A stretch of 64,000 nucleotides of DNA from the NCBI GenBank assembly GCA_002897775.1, contig BDTR01000045.1, forward strand, positions 103,651 to 167,650. Direction: 5' to 3'. Under the pieces are notes generated by a model, which was not told the origin of the DNA, did no database searches, and worked only from the letters and a program-made list of their open reading frames with translations. Below are positions 1 to 7,783 of the stretch, in pieces. Every line of letters starts with the position of its first letter. The first letter of the stretch is position 1. A program made the translations under genes and the position numbers. The DNA comes from a bacterium BMS3Bbin08 (GTDB lineage: Bacteria; Nitrospirota; Thermodesulfovibrionia; UBA6902; BMS3Bbin08).

Positions 1-130
1 GGTTCTTGTCAGGCGCATCGGTGTCAACGACGTCTTCGGCTGTTCCGGCAGTCCGGACAAGCTTTTAAAACTTTTCGGCCTTACTTCTGAAAATATTATA
101 GAAACGGTCAAAAAGGCGCTTAAAGCATGA
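1..130 (+). CDS. Transketolase C-terminal domain, 3' end only
   Basis: This is the last 42 codons of a gene that begins before the window, read from base 2 to the TGA at 128-130. The residues RIGVNDVFG and SGSPDKLLKLFGLT match the end of the C-terminal transketolase domain, which is often a separate subunit in split transketolases. Such enzymes move two-carbon units between sugar phosphates in the non-oxidative pentose phosphate pathway. The stop overlaps the ftsE start as ATGA, so the two genes are probably co-transcribed. The segment is too short to separate a split transketolase subunit from a related DXS-like protein, although the end sequence favours transketolase. Confidence 0.72.
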   Translation, partial: VLVRRIGVNDVFGCSGSPDKLLKLFGLTSENIIETVKKALKA

Positions 131-789
131 TCCAGTTCTCTGAAGTGTCAAAATACTATGACAATGAGATCGCGCTCAAAGATATTACCTTTTCAGTTGA
201 GAAAGGCGATATGGTGTTTATTACAGGGCCGAGCGGCGCCGGCAAGACCACACTTCTCAAGCTTATTTACAGGGCGGAAAGGCCTGACGAAGGGCACATA
301 ATCGTCGCCGGATGGGATGTGGACAAACTGAGGCAGGGCACTATCCCTTATTTAAGAAAGAACGTCGGAGTTGTGTTCCAGGACTTCAGGCTGTTGACCA
401 ACAGGACCGTATTTGAGAATATCGCCCTTGCCCTGAGGATCCACGGGGTTCACCCCAGGGTGATAAAAGAAGACGTAAGCGAAGTGCTCAAAGACGTGGG
501 CCTGAAGCACAAGGCGCACGAATATCCCCAGCATCTTTCCGGCGGAGAGCAGCAGAGAGTAGTGATCGCGAGGGCCATGGTATCAAAGCCCACTGTTTTG
601 CTTGCCGACGAGCCGACCGGAAACCTGGACCCCGATACCTCGCAGTTAGTCATGAAGCTCTTCAGAGAAATCAATGCCCGGGGAACGACCATACTTATCG
701 CGACCCACAGCAGGGAACTTTTTTCAGGGTCAGGCTGCAGGGTCATACATCTGGAAAAGGCTGAGTTGGCAGAGGACTATGTGGCATGA
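127..789 (+). CDS. ftsE: FtsE, cell-division ABC transporter ATPase
   Basis: This is a cytoplasmic ATPase that works with FtsX at the septum and transmits ATP hydrolysis across the membrane to activate peptidoglycan hydrolases. The 220 aa are typical for FtsE. Walker A (GPSGAGKTT) is at residues 34-42. The LSGGEQQR signature lies near 138-145, followed by Walker B with VLLADEPTGNLD. The start overlaps the previous stop (ATGA at 127-130), and its own stop overlaps the ftsX start in the same way (786-789), which implies translational coupling. A LolD-like ATPase would look similar, but the adjacent ftsX and envC settle the identity. Confidence 0.95.
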   Translation: MIQFSEVSKYYDNEIALKDITFSVEKGDMVFITGPSGAGKTTLLKLIYRAERPDEGHIIVAGWDVDKLRQGTIPYLRKNVGVVFQDFRLLTNRTVFENIALALRIHGVHPRVIKEDVSEVLKDVGLKHKAHEYPQHLSGGEQQRVVIARAMVSKPTVLLADEPTGNLDPDTSQLVMKLFREINARGTTILIATHSRELFSGSGCRVIHLEKAELAEDYVA

Positions 790-1670
790 GAACATTCATT
801 TATTCTCTTCAAACCGCCGCAAAAAATCTATGGTATGAAAAATGGATAAATATCCTTACTGTAATGACCGTGGCGGTCGGACTGTTGCTGCTCGGCACAT
901 TTGTTCTGATATCGTTAAACATGGATTCCGCGCTTAAGCGCTGGTCCAGAGGTTTCGGGCTCATTGTATATCTCGATGACGGTATAAGCAGTAACGAGGT
1001 TGGGACATTACGTGACCTCCTGCAGAAAGACCCTGATGTTACAGGTATAACATATGTATCCCAGGCAACTGCCATCAGGGAGCTCAGGCAGACCCTCGGT
1101 GAAAGGAGCTCGATACTTGACGGGTTTGAGAAAAACCCCCTGCCCGCATCCTTTGAACTCAAGCTTAAAAGTGAGGCGCTGGATCCCGACAGAATAAAGC
1201 AAAAGGCCTCAAAATTTAAAAAACTTGCCGGTGTGGAAGACGTGCAGTACGGAAAAAAATGGCTTGCCTCGCTCGACAGGCTAACAAAAGGGATAAAGAC
1301 AATGGTCCTTATCTTCGGCGCGGTCATCCTCATTACCATTGCGTTTGTCAGCTACAGCACGATCAAGATCCTGTTTTACAGAAGAAAGGAAGAGATTGAG
1401 ACTCTGAAGCTCCTTGGAGCTTCGAGGACATTTATAAGGGCCCCTTTTCTTCTGGAGGGGCTGTTCATTGGACTGTCAGGCGGTATCGCCGGTTTCCTCG
1501 GTCTGTCGTCAATGTTCTACTTTATATCAGCCGAGGTCATCGAGTTCATGCCATCAATTAAATCAGTGATGCTGTTCCTCCCGTCTGAGGCATATCCGGC
1601 CGCTCCGTTGGCAGGCGCTGTAATGAGCCTTATTGGAAGTTTTATCGCTATCGGGAAGATCAGGTATTAA
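786..1670 (+). CDS. ftsX: FtsX, cell-division permease-like protein
   Basis: This is the membrane partner of FtsE. The 294 aa have the FtsX layout: one N-terminal transmembrane segment (about 20-45), a periplasmic domain (about 50-170), then three transmembrane segments separated by the cytoplasmic RRKEEIETLKLLGAS region, which is characteristic of FtsX/MacB-like permeases. It does not transport a solute. In known systems the periplasmic domain binds a coiled-coil activator such as EnvC, and an EnvC homologue lies immediately downstream. It is coupled to ftsE by a 4-nt overlap. Confidence 0.94.
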   Translation: MRTFIYSLQTAAKNLWYEKWINILTVMTVAVGLLLLGTFVLISLNMDSALKRWSRGFGLIVYLDDGISSNEVGTLRDLLQKDPDVTGITYVSQATAIRELRQTLGERSSILDGFEKNPLPASFELKLKSEALDPDRIKQKASKFKKLAGVEDVQYGKKWLASLDRLTKGIKTMVLIFGAVILITIAFVSYSTIKILFYRRKEEIETLKLLGASRTFIRAPFLLEGLFIGLSGGIAGFLGLSSMFYFISAEVIEFMPSIKSVMLFLPSEAYPAAPLAGAVMSLIGSFIAIGKIRY

Positions 1671-1671
1671 C

Positions 1672-2856
1672 TTGAAAAGCCGTAAATGTGGAACAAAAAG
1701 AGCATTATGCGGCATTTTGGCTTTTTCTTTTTGTTTGTTTCTTCTCAGCGCTCACTTCTCACCCTCCTTTGCCTCTAAAAACCCCAAGCGGGAGCTCAAG
1801 AAAATCGAAAAAAGACTTCGCACAGAAAAGCGCAAGATCGAGCAGGCGATCGAAAAGGAGAAATCAATACTTACGGAGATAGAAAACACGAACAAGGCCC
1901 TCCGGAAAAAACATGAAGAATTAAAACACTACAATAAGCGTTTGACAAACACGAATTCAGAGATCGATAAGCTTAACGAAGAAATCTTACTGCTCGACAA
2001 AAAGCTTGGCGACAGAAAGGACATTCTAAAAACACGGCTCCGGAGTCTGTACAAACAGCAGCACGGGATCATTGCGGACGTGCTGATTTCCGCGAGGGAT
2101 TATCATGACCTCATCAAAAAGATCAGGTATATCAGCTTTATAGCTGATCACGACAACCGGCTGATAGAGAGTTACAACAGCGGCATGGAAGAGCTCAGCG
2201 GCAAGATGGCCCGGCTTGAAGGACTGCGAAAAGACCTCGAATCCAGCAGGAAGAAAATCCGGATAAAGACCGTTGAGATGAAGAAAGAGCGCGAAAAAAA
2301 AGATCAGCTCCTTGCCTCTATAAAAAGCAAACGCGGCTCGTACGAAAAAATGGTCAAAGAACTTGAAGAATCATCAAAGAACCTGCGCGAGCTTATCAAA
2401 AAGATCGAGATACGGAAAAAGGCCGCCCGGTATGCAGGAAAAGGCTTCGGCAAACAGCGGGGCCGTCTGCCCTGGCCTGTTGTGGGCAAAGTGCTGGTCC
2501 CTTTTGGCAGGCATAATGACCCTGAGTACAACATTCCCACTTTCAGAAAGGGGATTGAAATTAAGGCTGATCTTGGCACCGCTGTTCTGGCTGTTGCCGG
2601 GGGACGCGTTGTCTACGCGGACTGGTTTAAGGGCTACGGCCTGCTGGTCATTGTTGATCACGGAGACGGGTATCACACGCTTTACGCCAACCTGTCCGAG
2701 ATTTTTCATAAGACAGGTGATATAATCAAAAGGAGGCAGGCAGTCGGCAAGGCGGGAGAATCCGGGGTTCTTAACGTGCCGAGTCTTTATTTTGAGATCA
2801 GGCATAAAGGCAAGCCTGTTGATCCGCTTAAGTGGTTAAGAAACATGAAGAACTAA
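1672..2856 (+). CDS. envC: EnvC-like coiled-coil protein with degenerate LytM (M23) domain
   Basis: This is a periplasmic activator of peptidoglycan amidases, expected to act under FtsEX control during daughter-cell separation. I prefer the TTG start at 1672. It follows the ftsX stop by one base, has an AGG seven bases upstream, and gives a clean signal peptide (basic n-region KSRKCGTKR, a hydrophobic core, cleavage near SFA/S). Starting at the upstream in-frame codon at 1633 would bury the signal. Roughly residues 40-255 are Lys/Glu-rich coiled coil, and the last 125 residues are a LytM fold. The M23 zinc ligands are lost: the first histidine position reads RKGIEI, and the usual HxH reads HTLYANL. 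This matches EnvC, a non-catalytic activator, rather than an active endopeptidase. Confidence 0.85.
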   Translation: MKSRKCGTKRALCGILAFSFCLFLLSAHFSPSFASKNPKRELKKIEKRLRTEKRKIEQAIEKEKSILTEIENTNKALRKKHEELKHYNKRLTNTNSEIDKLNEEILLLDKKLGDRKDILKTRLRSLYKQQHGIIADVLISARDYHDLIKKIRYISFIADHDNRLIESYNSGMEELSGKMARLEGLRKDLESSRKKIRIKTVEMKKEREKKDQLLASIKSKRGSYEKMVKELEESSKNLRELIKKIEIRKKAARYAGKGFGKQRGRLPWPVVGKVLVPFGRHNDPEYNIPTFRKGIEIKADLGTAVLAVAGGRVVYADWFKGYGLLVIVDHGDGYHTLYANLSEIFHKTGDIIKRRQAVGKAGESGVLNVPSLYFEIRHKGKPVDPLKWLRNMKN

Positions 2857-2877
2857 TCAGATGGAGGAAAACAGATA

Positions 2878-4209
2878 ATGTCCAAAAACAAACAGCTTGT
2901 CCTCTGGATAATGGTTATTGCCATAGCCTTTGCCGGAGTCTTTATAGCCAGGTTCACCGTTGAGAGCGTTAGTGCCGAAGGCGAACCTTACAAAGAGGTC
3001 AAAACATTCGCGGAGGTTCTTTCACTGGTCAAAAAGAACTATGTTGATGAGGTCGACAACAAGGAAATGATATACGGCGCCATAAAGGGCATGCTCAACG
3101 CGCTGGACCCTCATTCATCTTTTATGCCGCCTGAAATGTTCAAGGAAATGCAGATAAGCACCAAAGGGGAGTTTGGCGGCCTTGGAATACAGATTTCCAT
3201 AAAAGACGGCATATTGACCATAATCGCGCCCATAGAGGACACACCGGCTTACAGGGCCGGGGTCAAGGCCGGTGATAAGATCATTAAGATAGACGGCGAG
3301 TCAACCAAGGACATGAGTCTTAATGACGCGGTGACAAAACTGCGTGGTAAAAAGGGAACATCAGTCACAATAACAATATCAAGAAAGGACCTCCAAAAAC
3401 CAAAGGACATAACGATAGTAAGAGACATAATCAAGATCAAAAGTGTAAAAAGCAGGGTCATTGATGAAACAATAGGCTATGTGAAGCTCACGCAGTTCCA
3501 GGAAAGGACCGCGGCAGACCTTAAAAAGGTCATGAGAGAACTCAGGAAGCAGGAGTTGGAGGGCTTTATCCTTGACCTCAGAAACAACCCTGGCGGGCTT
3601 TTGAATGTTTCAATTGACGTCGCCAGCCAGTTCCTGCCGCCGGATACCCTTGTTGTATATATCAAGGATAAAAGCGGTGAAAGGCTGGAATACCGCACCC
3701 GGAACAGGTCTCTGGAGTTCGATTATCCAATGATAGTGCTCGTGAACGGGGGGAGCGCGAGCGCGTCAGAGATCGTGGCCGGAGCGCTTCAGGACTGGGG
3801 CAAAGCAGTGATCCTTGGAACTCAGACATTTGGCAAAGGCTCGGTCCAGACGGTTATCCCGCTGAGCGACGGCTCGGGCCTCAGGCTTACTACAGCCCGG
3901 TATTACACACCTAAAGACAGGTCTATTCAGGCGACAGGAATCGAACCTGATATAGTTGTTTCGCAGGGTCCCAATGGAAAGGGAAAATTTCATCCGACGA
4001 TCAGGGAAAAAGACCTTAAAGGACACCTTGAAAATGAGCACGAAAAAGAGTCTGTTAAAGAAGAAAAAGAAATAAAAGAGGGAAAAGCAGAAGAAGAGAG
4101 CGGGAAAGTTTCAGACGGAGCAGCGGAAGACATTGACATACAGCTTCAGCGCGCGATCGACCTTTTGAAGACTTGGAAGGTATTTAAGAAACTGCCAAAA
4201 GCGGCTTAA
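2878..4209 (+). CDS. ctpA: CtpA/Prc-type S41 carboxy-terminal processing protease
   Basis: This is a periplasmic serine protease that trims C-termini and, in many bacteria, controls peptidoglycan hydrolases. A strong GGAGG precedes the ATG. The 443 aa comprise an N-terminal signal anchor (8-25), an N-terminal helical region, a PDZ domain (about 90-165) and an S41 domain. The Ser/Lys dyad can be placed at S295 in SASASE (293-298) and K320 in TFGKGS, with the expected 25-residue spacing. A Lys/Glu-rich linker (about 385-420) precedes a short helical tail. It lies 21 bp after envC, so it is probably the last gene of the ftsEX-envC operon. Confidence 0.92.
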   Translation: MSKNKQLVLWIMVIAIAFAGVFIARFTVESVSAEGEPYKEVKTFAEVLSLVKKNYVDEVDNKEMIYGAIKGMLNALDPHSSFMPPEMFKEMQISTKGEFGGLGIQISIKDGILTIIAPIEDTPAYRAGVKAGDKIIKIDGESTKDMSLNDAVTKLRGKKGTSVTITISRKDLQKPKDITIVRDIIKIKSVKSRVIDETIGYVKLTQFQERTAADLKKVMRELRKQELEGFILDLRNNPGGLLNVSIDVASQFLPPDTLVVYIKDKSGERLEYRTRNRSLEFDYPMIVLVNGGSASASEIVAGALQDWGKAVILGTQTFGKGSVQTVIPLSDGSGLRLTTARYYTPKDRSIQATGIEPDIVVSQGPNGKGKFHPTIREKDLKGHLENEHEKESVKEEKEIKEGKAEEESGKVSDGAAEDIDIQLQRAIDLLKTWKVFKKLPKAA

Positions 4210-4303
4210 GCCCGTTAAAAGTTACAGGTTATTTGTTATATGCTATTCTCTGAGGCATGTAAACGGATAACTAATAACCAGCAGCTAACAACATTAATTC
4301 AGA

Positions 4304-4343
4304 GCCCCCTTAGCTCAGCAGGATAGAGCACAGGTTTCCTAAA
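4304..4343 (+). pseudogene. tRNA-Arg(CCU) 5' half, orphan
   Basis: These 40 bases are identical to bases 4932-4971 of the intact tRNA-Arg. They run from the acceptor strand through the D-arm and anticodon stem to the CCTAAA of the anticodon loop, after which identity stops abruptly and C-rich then AT-rich sequence begins. The 3' remainder of such a tRNA sits 3.4 kb away at 7784-7829. The pair looks like the left and right halves of one original tRNA gene broken in its anticodon loop by inserted DNA. It cannot form a tRNA by itself. Confidence 0.88.
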
Positions 4344-4362
4344 TCCCCCCTTTTCTTTAAGT

Positions 4363-4383
4363 GTATATTTTGCTATAGTATAC
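4363..4383 (+). promoter_or_regulatory. Possible hicAB promoter/operator palindrome
   Basis: A short inverted repeat with arms GTATA (4363-4367) and TATAC (4379-4383) lies 40-60 bp upstream of hicA in an AT-rich stretch that also holds -10-like TATACT and TATTAT hexamers. HicB-type antitoxins often repress their own promoter through such palindromes. The arms are only 5 bp, so this is a weak call. Confidence 0.25.
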
Positions 4384-4424
4384 TCTTTCTTGTGTTACAT
4401 ATTATCTTTAAAAGGATGTATTAA

Positions 4425-4625
4425 ATGAAATTTAGTGAGCTAATAAGATTGCTTGAAGAAAAGGGTTTTGAAATTGTTAAAGAAAAAGGTTCTATCAGAT
4501 ACTACGGGAAACCTGATTGGGACAAGCTGGTGCGAGTTGACTATCATGGTTCAAAGGAAGTACCAACAGGAACCTGTTATGCTATACTGAAGGCTGCAGG
4601 GATTAGAAAGAAGAAAAGGGGGTAA
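4425..4625 (+). CDS. hicA: HicA-family mRNA interferase-like toxin
   Basis: This is a 66-aa HicA/YcfA-type protein with one double-stranded-RNA-binding-like fold. Members cleave mRNA and are held inactive by HicB. Visible family features are SELIRLLEEKGFE, KGS at 21-23, RVDYHG and VPTGTCYAILKAAGI. The catalytic histidine, normally at position 24 in GSH, is isoleucine here (GSIRYY). Either this subfamily uses another residue or the toxin is weakened. AAGGA about 8 bp upstream serves as the RBS. hicB starts one base after the stop. It lies between a broken tRNA half and an intact tRNA, so it probably arrived with the insertion. Confidence 0.86.
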   Translation: MKFSELIRLLEEKGFEIVKEKGSIRYYGKPDWDKLVRVDYHGSKEVPTGTCYAILKAAGIRKKKRG

Positions 4626-4626
4626 C

Positions 4627-4872
4627 ATGATCGATATAGAATATTCTTTAATAATAGAAGCCACGGATGACCCTAATTTTTTTGGATTTTACTCTCCTGA
4701 ATTAGAGGGGTTTACCGGAACAGGACACTCCATAGAAGATTGCATCTATAAGGCAAAATGGGGAATGAAAGAGCACGTAGCTCTATTAAAAGAAAGAAAA
4801 ATGCCAGTTCCATCGAGAGATCCTAACCCTAAGATCACCATTCAAAATGTTCATGAGAAAGCAACAGTTTAG
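4627..4872 (+). CDS. hicB: HicB-family antitoxin
   Basis: This is an 81-aa partner of hicA. The N-terminal HicB fold is recognisable from EYSLIIEATDDPNFFGFYSPELEGF followed by TGTGHSIEDCIYKAKWGM, where the partly RNase H-like domain shields the toxin. The C-terminus ends shortly after (PSRDPNPKITIQ), leaving no room for the helix-turn-helix or ribbon-helix-helix that larger HicB proteins use for DNA binding. Autorepression may therefore need the complex or may be absent. Toxin-first order and a 1-bp gap indicate translational coupling. Confidence 0.86.
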   Translation: MIDIEYSLIIEATDDPNFFGFYSPELEGFTGTGHSIEDCIYKAKWGMKEHVALLKERKMPVPSRDPNPKITIQNVHEKATV

Positions 4873-4931
4873 ACTTACTATTTATGACGTCTGCCTTAAT
4901 TATTAATCTGCTATTTGCTATTATCAAGCAT

Positions 4932-5008
4932 GCCCCCTTAGCTCAGCAGGATAGAGCACAGGTTTCCTAAACCTGGTGTCGCACGTTCGAGTCGTGCAGG
5001 GGGCGCCA
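4932..5008 (+). tRNA. tRNA-Arg (anticodon CCT), intact, CCA encoded
   Basis: This is a complete cloverleaf. The acceptor GCCCCCT pairs with AGGGGGC, the D-stem is GCTC/GAGC, and the anticodon stem CAGGT/ACCTG carries the loop TTCCTAA (anticodon CCT, reading AGG codons). The T-stem is GCACG/CGTGC, the discriminator is G, and CCA is encoded at 5006-5008. It is the only intact copy of this gene here. A 40-nt copy of its 5' part lies at 4304 and a 46-nt copy of its 3' part at 7784. The latter differs at one T-loop base (A instead of G). Confidence 0.97.
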
Positions 5009-5168
5009 TCTTTTAATGCAGAAGTCAGCTTATTGAAAGGTGTATCCTGAGGTATGTATCAGAGAAGGGTACGTTGAAGTGATTCAGTGACTATAAAGAC
5101 TTAGCAAATGGAAATGCAGAATCCGAAACTACTACAAACAAAAAAGTCACTGATGATGCACACTCCAT

Positions 5169-5633
5169 TCATAGCAACTTATTAAGTGTCAAGAACGCTT
5201 TCTCAAACCTATCGACAGCATTTTTTGGTAAATCTCCAACAAGTTTGTCAAAATTCTCAACGAAATATCTTGCTGGTCTATAGTGGCTGAAGCTAGCCTT
5301 TTTTAGCAATGGGTATTCTTGCAGGTATTCTTCAATTTTTACTAACACCCGAGGATGATTTGATTTGAGTGATGTGGCAGTTATCGCCTTTTTAAGTTCA
5401 CTTTCATATTCTCCGTTCACCAACTTAAGATAAAAATCCGTCCCAAACATATCTTCTATGTCCGCTTCCTTTCCTTCTGTAAAATCAGCAAACGTCAAGA
5501 CATTTTTCTTTTGGAGTAGCTTTTTCTTAAATAAGTTCTCAATCGTCTGAGCGTCCTTTTTCTGATAGTCAATCAAAGTAGCCACATTTAGTCCCCTTTG
5601 ACTGCCCAAAAGTGGGCACCTTATCACTGCCAC
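5169..5633 (-). pseudogene. OLD-family nuclease, C-terminal part after frameshift
   Basis: This is the rest of the OLD protein encoded downstream in another frame. Homology resumes at LLGSQRGLNVATLIDYQ, the second half of the TOPRIM domain, and runs to a helical C-terminus. The only available start (GTG at 5633) lies within the overlap and gives the foreign leader MAVIRCP, so independent translation is doubtful. Together the two parts span about 660 codons, a normal length for a class 1 OLD nuclease. The break sits at bases 5605-5615, where the expected residues between PTF and LLGSQ are missing. Confidence 0.75.
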
Positions 5634-7149
5634 CTACTGGAGTAATCGTCCAATCTGTACTTAAACCTGTACGCCCACTCCTTTCGAGGAATGTAGATAC
5701 TGTCTGGATAAACAGAAGGTCAGACACTCCTTCAACAACTAAGCAGTTTTTGCCCACAAACAGAGTTTGATAAATTTCATAGCCAAGAGCCCCTTGCAAC
5801 GGAAAGAGACTGTCTTCGTGAGCTTCCAAAACATCAGTAAACACCTTGGTTCCGTCATTCTCTTTAGGCATTTTATCCTCGTGCTCAATGCCACTGTCTT
5901 GCACGATACGAACTCTTTCAAAATGCCGAGAATCGACCATAAAAGGCGAATGTGTTGTGTAGATTGTTTGGTGTTTGTCTTTCAATTCTTGCTCAAAATA
6001 GTTCAATAGATCCTCTTGAGCTTTCCCATGCAAAAAAAGTCCAGGTTCATCAAGGAGGAGGATTACGTTGCTTCCTTTGTAATCTTTTTCGATTTGTGAA
6101 TACCAAGCAAGAAAAGAAAAAAACCAAACAAAACCTCTTGAACGAGTTCCCAAATTCGTCGAGACCATATGTCTTGAATCGTAAACATTAGCCCAGATAT
6201 TTGTACCGGAAGTTAGCCCGGGTGGGTCATTCGGCCTAGCGGGTCTCACGTCAAATCGCATCTGCACGTGCTTATTCTGGGACCAGTACTGAAGGACTTT
6301 TTTGCTTAGACGGTTTCCAGCACCCTCTAATTTATTAACCAGATCTTGAGTGCGAGCCGATTCTAATAGTTGATCAAGGTCAAGTCTCGCCAAACCTATT
6401 AGGCCCAACATAGGATAATCAGATTGCTCTAAGTCAGCACTTTCCTGCCTGCTTTTCAATGCTTCGATGTTCTCGTGACCCTTCATCTGGTAATATTCAT
6501 CGAAATATAAAAACTTTGGTACGCGAGAGGAAAGTAATTTATTATAAATGTACCAACTGACATCATGTTCCTGAATGACCTTTAGAATCTTTGTCAAGCG
6601 TTTAGTGTCTTCGGTTGCTTCTACTGTTGCTATCAAATCGAGCATAGCAGCGACATCATCCATGGCTTCAGTAAGTTTCTTTTGAAGGTCTGCTGGAATA
6701 TTCGCTTTTTGAATTAGGTATTTTATAGACTCATCTTTGTTAGCTTCTAAACTAAATGTGCGTGTTGAAGTCACGCTGCCCCGTGAATCGGGATACTTCC
6801 GAGAAAGTGTTAATTTTTTATTTTTCAGCGCCTTTTTACCAAACAAGCTTGTAATAGCTTCCATATCATCGCCTTGAAGCTCAAATGTTCCCTCAACAAC
6901 AGTTGCAGGTTCGCGATTTTCTTCTGAAACATCTTCTTCATAATCTGAAACTTCAGCTCGCGGGTAATCGTTTGTTACATCAAACTCTGAATCAGTGGAT
7001 ATTATAGGATTCAACTTATACAGTGCTTCTAGCAAAGCAGTTTTGCCTGCCTCATTTTTTCCAACAAGGCATGTGATGTCGCCAATTTCAAAATCATTGG
7101 AGTCCCAAATTGATTTATATTCTTTTACCCGGGTCGCGATAAGCTTCAT
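5569..7149 (-). CDS. OLD-family ATP-dependent nuclease, N-terminal part (frameshifted)
   Basis: OLD (overcoming lysogenization defect) proteins join an ABC-type ATPase to a TOPRIM nuclease and act in phage defence. This reading frame gives 526 aa. The Walker A is GKNEAGKT (about 30-37), a long helical insertion follows, and Walker B is NVILLLDEPGLFLHG, followed by the histidine-switch region YTTHSPFM. The first half of TOPRIM is LVVEGVSDLLF and PVGGSDKVPTF. After PTF the frame is lost and it ends with GQSKGTKCGYFD. AAGGAG precedes the ATG. No UvrD-like helicase follows, so it is not a Gabija GajAB pair. The frameshift removes the distal TOPRIM acidic residues, so the nuclease is probably inactive unless the frame is restored. 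Confidence 0.82.
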   Translation of the reverse strand: MKLIATRVKEYKSIWDSNDFEIGDITCLVGKNEAGKTALLEALYKLNPIISTDSEFDVTNDYPRAEVSDYEEDVSEENREPATVVEGTFELQGDDMEAITSLFGKKALKNKKLTLSRKYPDSRGSVTSTRTFSLEANKDESIKYLIQKANIPADLQKKLTEAMDDVAAMLDLIATVEATEDTKRLTKILKVIQEHDVSWYIYNKLLSSRVPKFLYFDEYYQMKGHENIEALKSRQESADLEQSDYPMLGLIGLARLDLDQLLESARTQDLVNKLEGAGNRLSKKVLQYWSQNKHVQMRFDVRPARPNDPPGLTSGTNIWANVYDSRHMVSTNLGTRSRGFVWFFSFLAWYSQIEKDYKGSNVILLLDEPGLFLHGKAQEDLLNYFEQELKDKHQTIYTTHSPFMVDSRHFERVRIVQDSGIEHEDKMPKENDGTKVFTDVLEAHEDSLFPLQGALGYEIYQTLFVGKNCLVVEGVSDLLFIQTVSTFLERSGRTGLSTDWTITPVGGSDKVPTFGQSKGTKCGYFD

Positions 7150-7383
7150 AATTTACTCCTTATATCTTTTGTCTTAGTGAAGATACAATCACCTTTGTGT
7201 TAGATTGAAAGCATGCCATTCTCTTATATGTTTATTCTATCTTTTTATCAGTCTATCGACTGAAATAGTGCATGTCAAGCAAAAATAGCAGGAAAATGAC
7301 AACAAATTCTGTTCCATCTTATTTTGGTCTTTTTGTTTTGAGTTCCGAGACCAGCGCGTACGTTGACATAGAACAGCACAAAA

Positions 7384-7626
7384 TTAAGGAGATATTATAA
7401 CTATGGCATACCAGGCAGCGGCCGCGCTTAAAACAGATGCGATAGCAGAAATGAGTGCGATCAGCCACAGCCGAGCCTCGCGCTGGGAGCGTTCAACCTC
7501 CATAACTCGTCTTTGTAATTCAGGCTCAACAAGATGACCTCTTCCGGTATAGACTTCGTGTAGAGATACACCTAACTCATTCGCTCTCTCTTCTAGTTTT
7601 TTTCCTGACAATAATTTCTTAGCCAT
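7384..7626 (-). CDS. Small protein with one C-terminal transmembrane helix
   Basis: I do not recognise this 80-aa protein. The first half is charged and helical (LSGKKLEERANELGVSLHEVY). A Glu/Arg-rich helix (ELQRRVMEVERSQREA) follows, and the end is one hydrophobic helix (about 54-78). It reads like a tail-anchored protein with a short cytosolic helical domain. It lies upstream of the OLD gene on the same strand with a 234-bp gap, inside the tRNA-bounded insertion. Whether it belongs functionally to the nuclease is unknown. No strong RBS is seen. Confidence 0.55.
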   Translation of the reverse strand: MAKKLLSGKKLEERANELGVSLHEVYTGRGHLVEPELQRRVMEVERSQREARLWLIALISAIASVLSAAAAWYAIVIISP

Positions 7627-7637
7627 CTTACGTCATT

Positions 7638-7716
7638 GTAGCAGAATTGTAGCAGAATATAGCGGAATGGACAGAAAATACAGGAAATAGCAGGAACAAG
7701 CAGAACCCTGTTTTCT
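7638..7716. repeat. Short iterated motif next to the right tRNA half
   Basis: GTAGCAGAAT occurs twice in tandem (7638 and 7649), followed by TAGCGGAATG, then looser copies TACAGGAAATAG, CAGGAACAAG and CAGAACC. The array ends about 70 bp before the tRNA-Arg 3' half. Iterated short motifs beside an attachment core are typical of integrase arm-type or excisionase sites, but no such enzyme is encoded nearby, so the role is inferred from position only. Confidence 0.4.
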
Positions 7717-7783
7717 TTTTTAAATCAGCAAATTGGCTAAAAACTCAGGCCAGAGGCCAACTTACGAAAATACCCTATTTTGT

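Noticed and set aside
450..746. Long minus-strand ORF over ftsE
   Set aside because: It lies wholly within ftsE, which has clear ABC motifs; the antisense product has no recognisable features.
2304..2579. Separate small gene in the envC coiled-coil region
   Set aside because: Shadow frame of the continuous envC reading frame; no motif or RBS.
2374..2805. Minus-strand ORF of 143 codons over envC
   Set aside because: It is antisense to the conserved LytM domain; coding constraint is on the plus strand.
5169..7626. Gabija (GajA/GajB) defence system
   Set aside because: The OLD-like ATPase fits GajA in general form, but no UvrD-like helicase GajB is adjacent; the neighbour is a single-helix protein.
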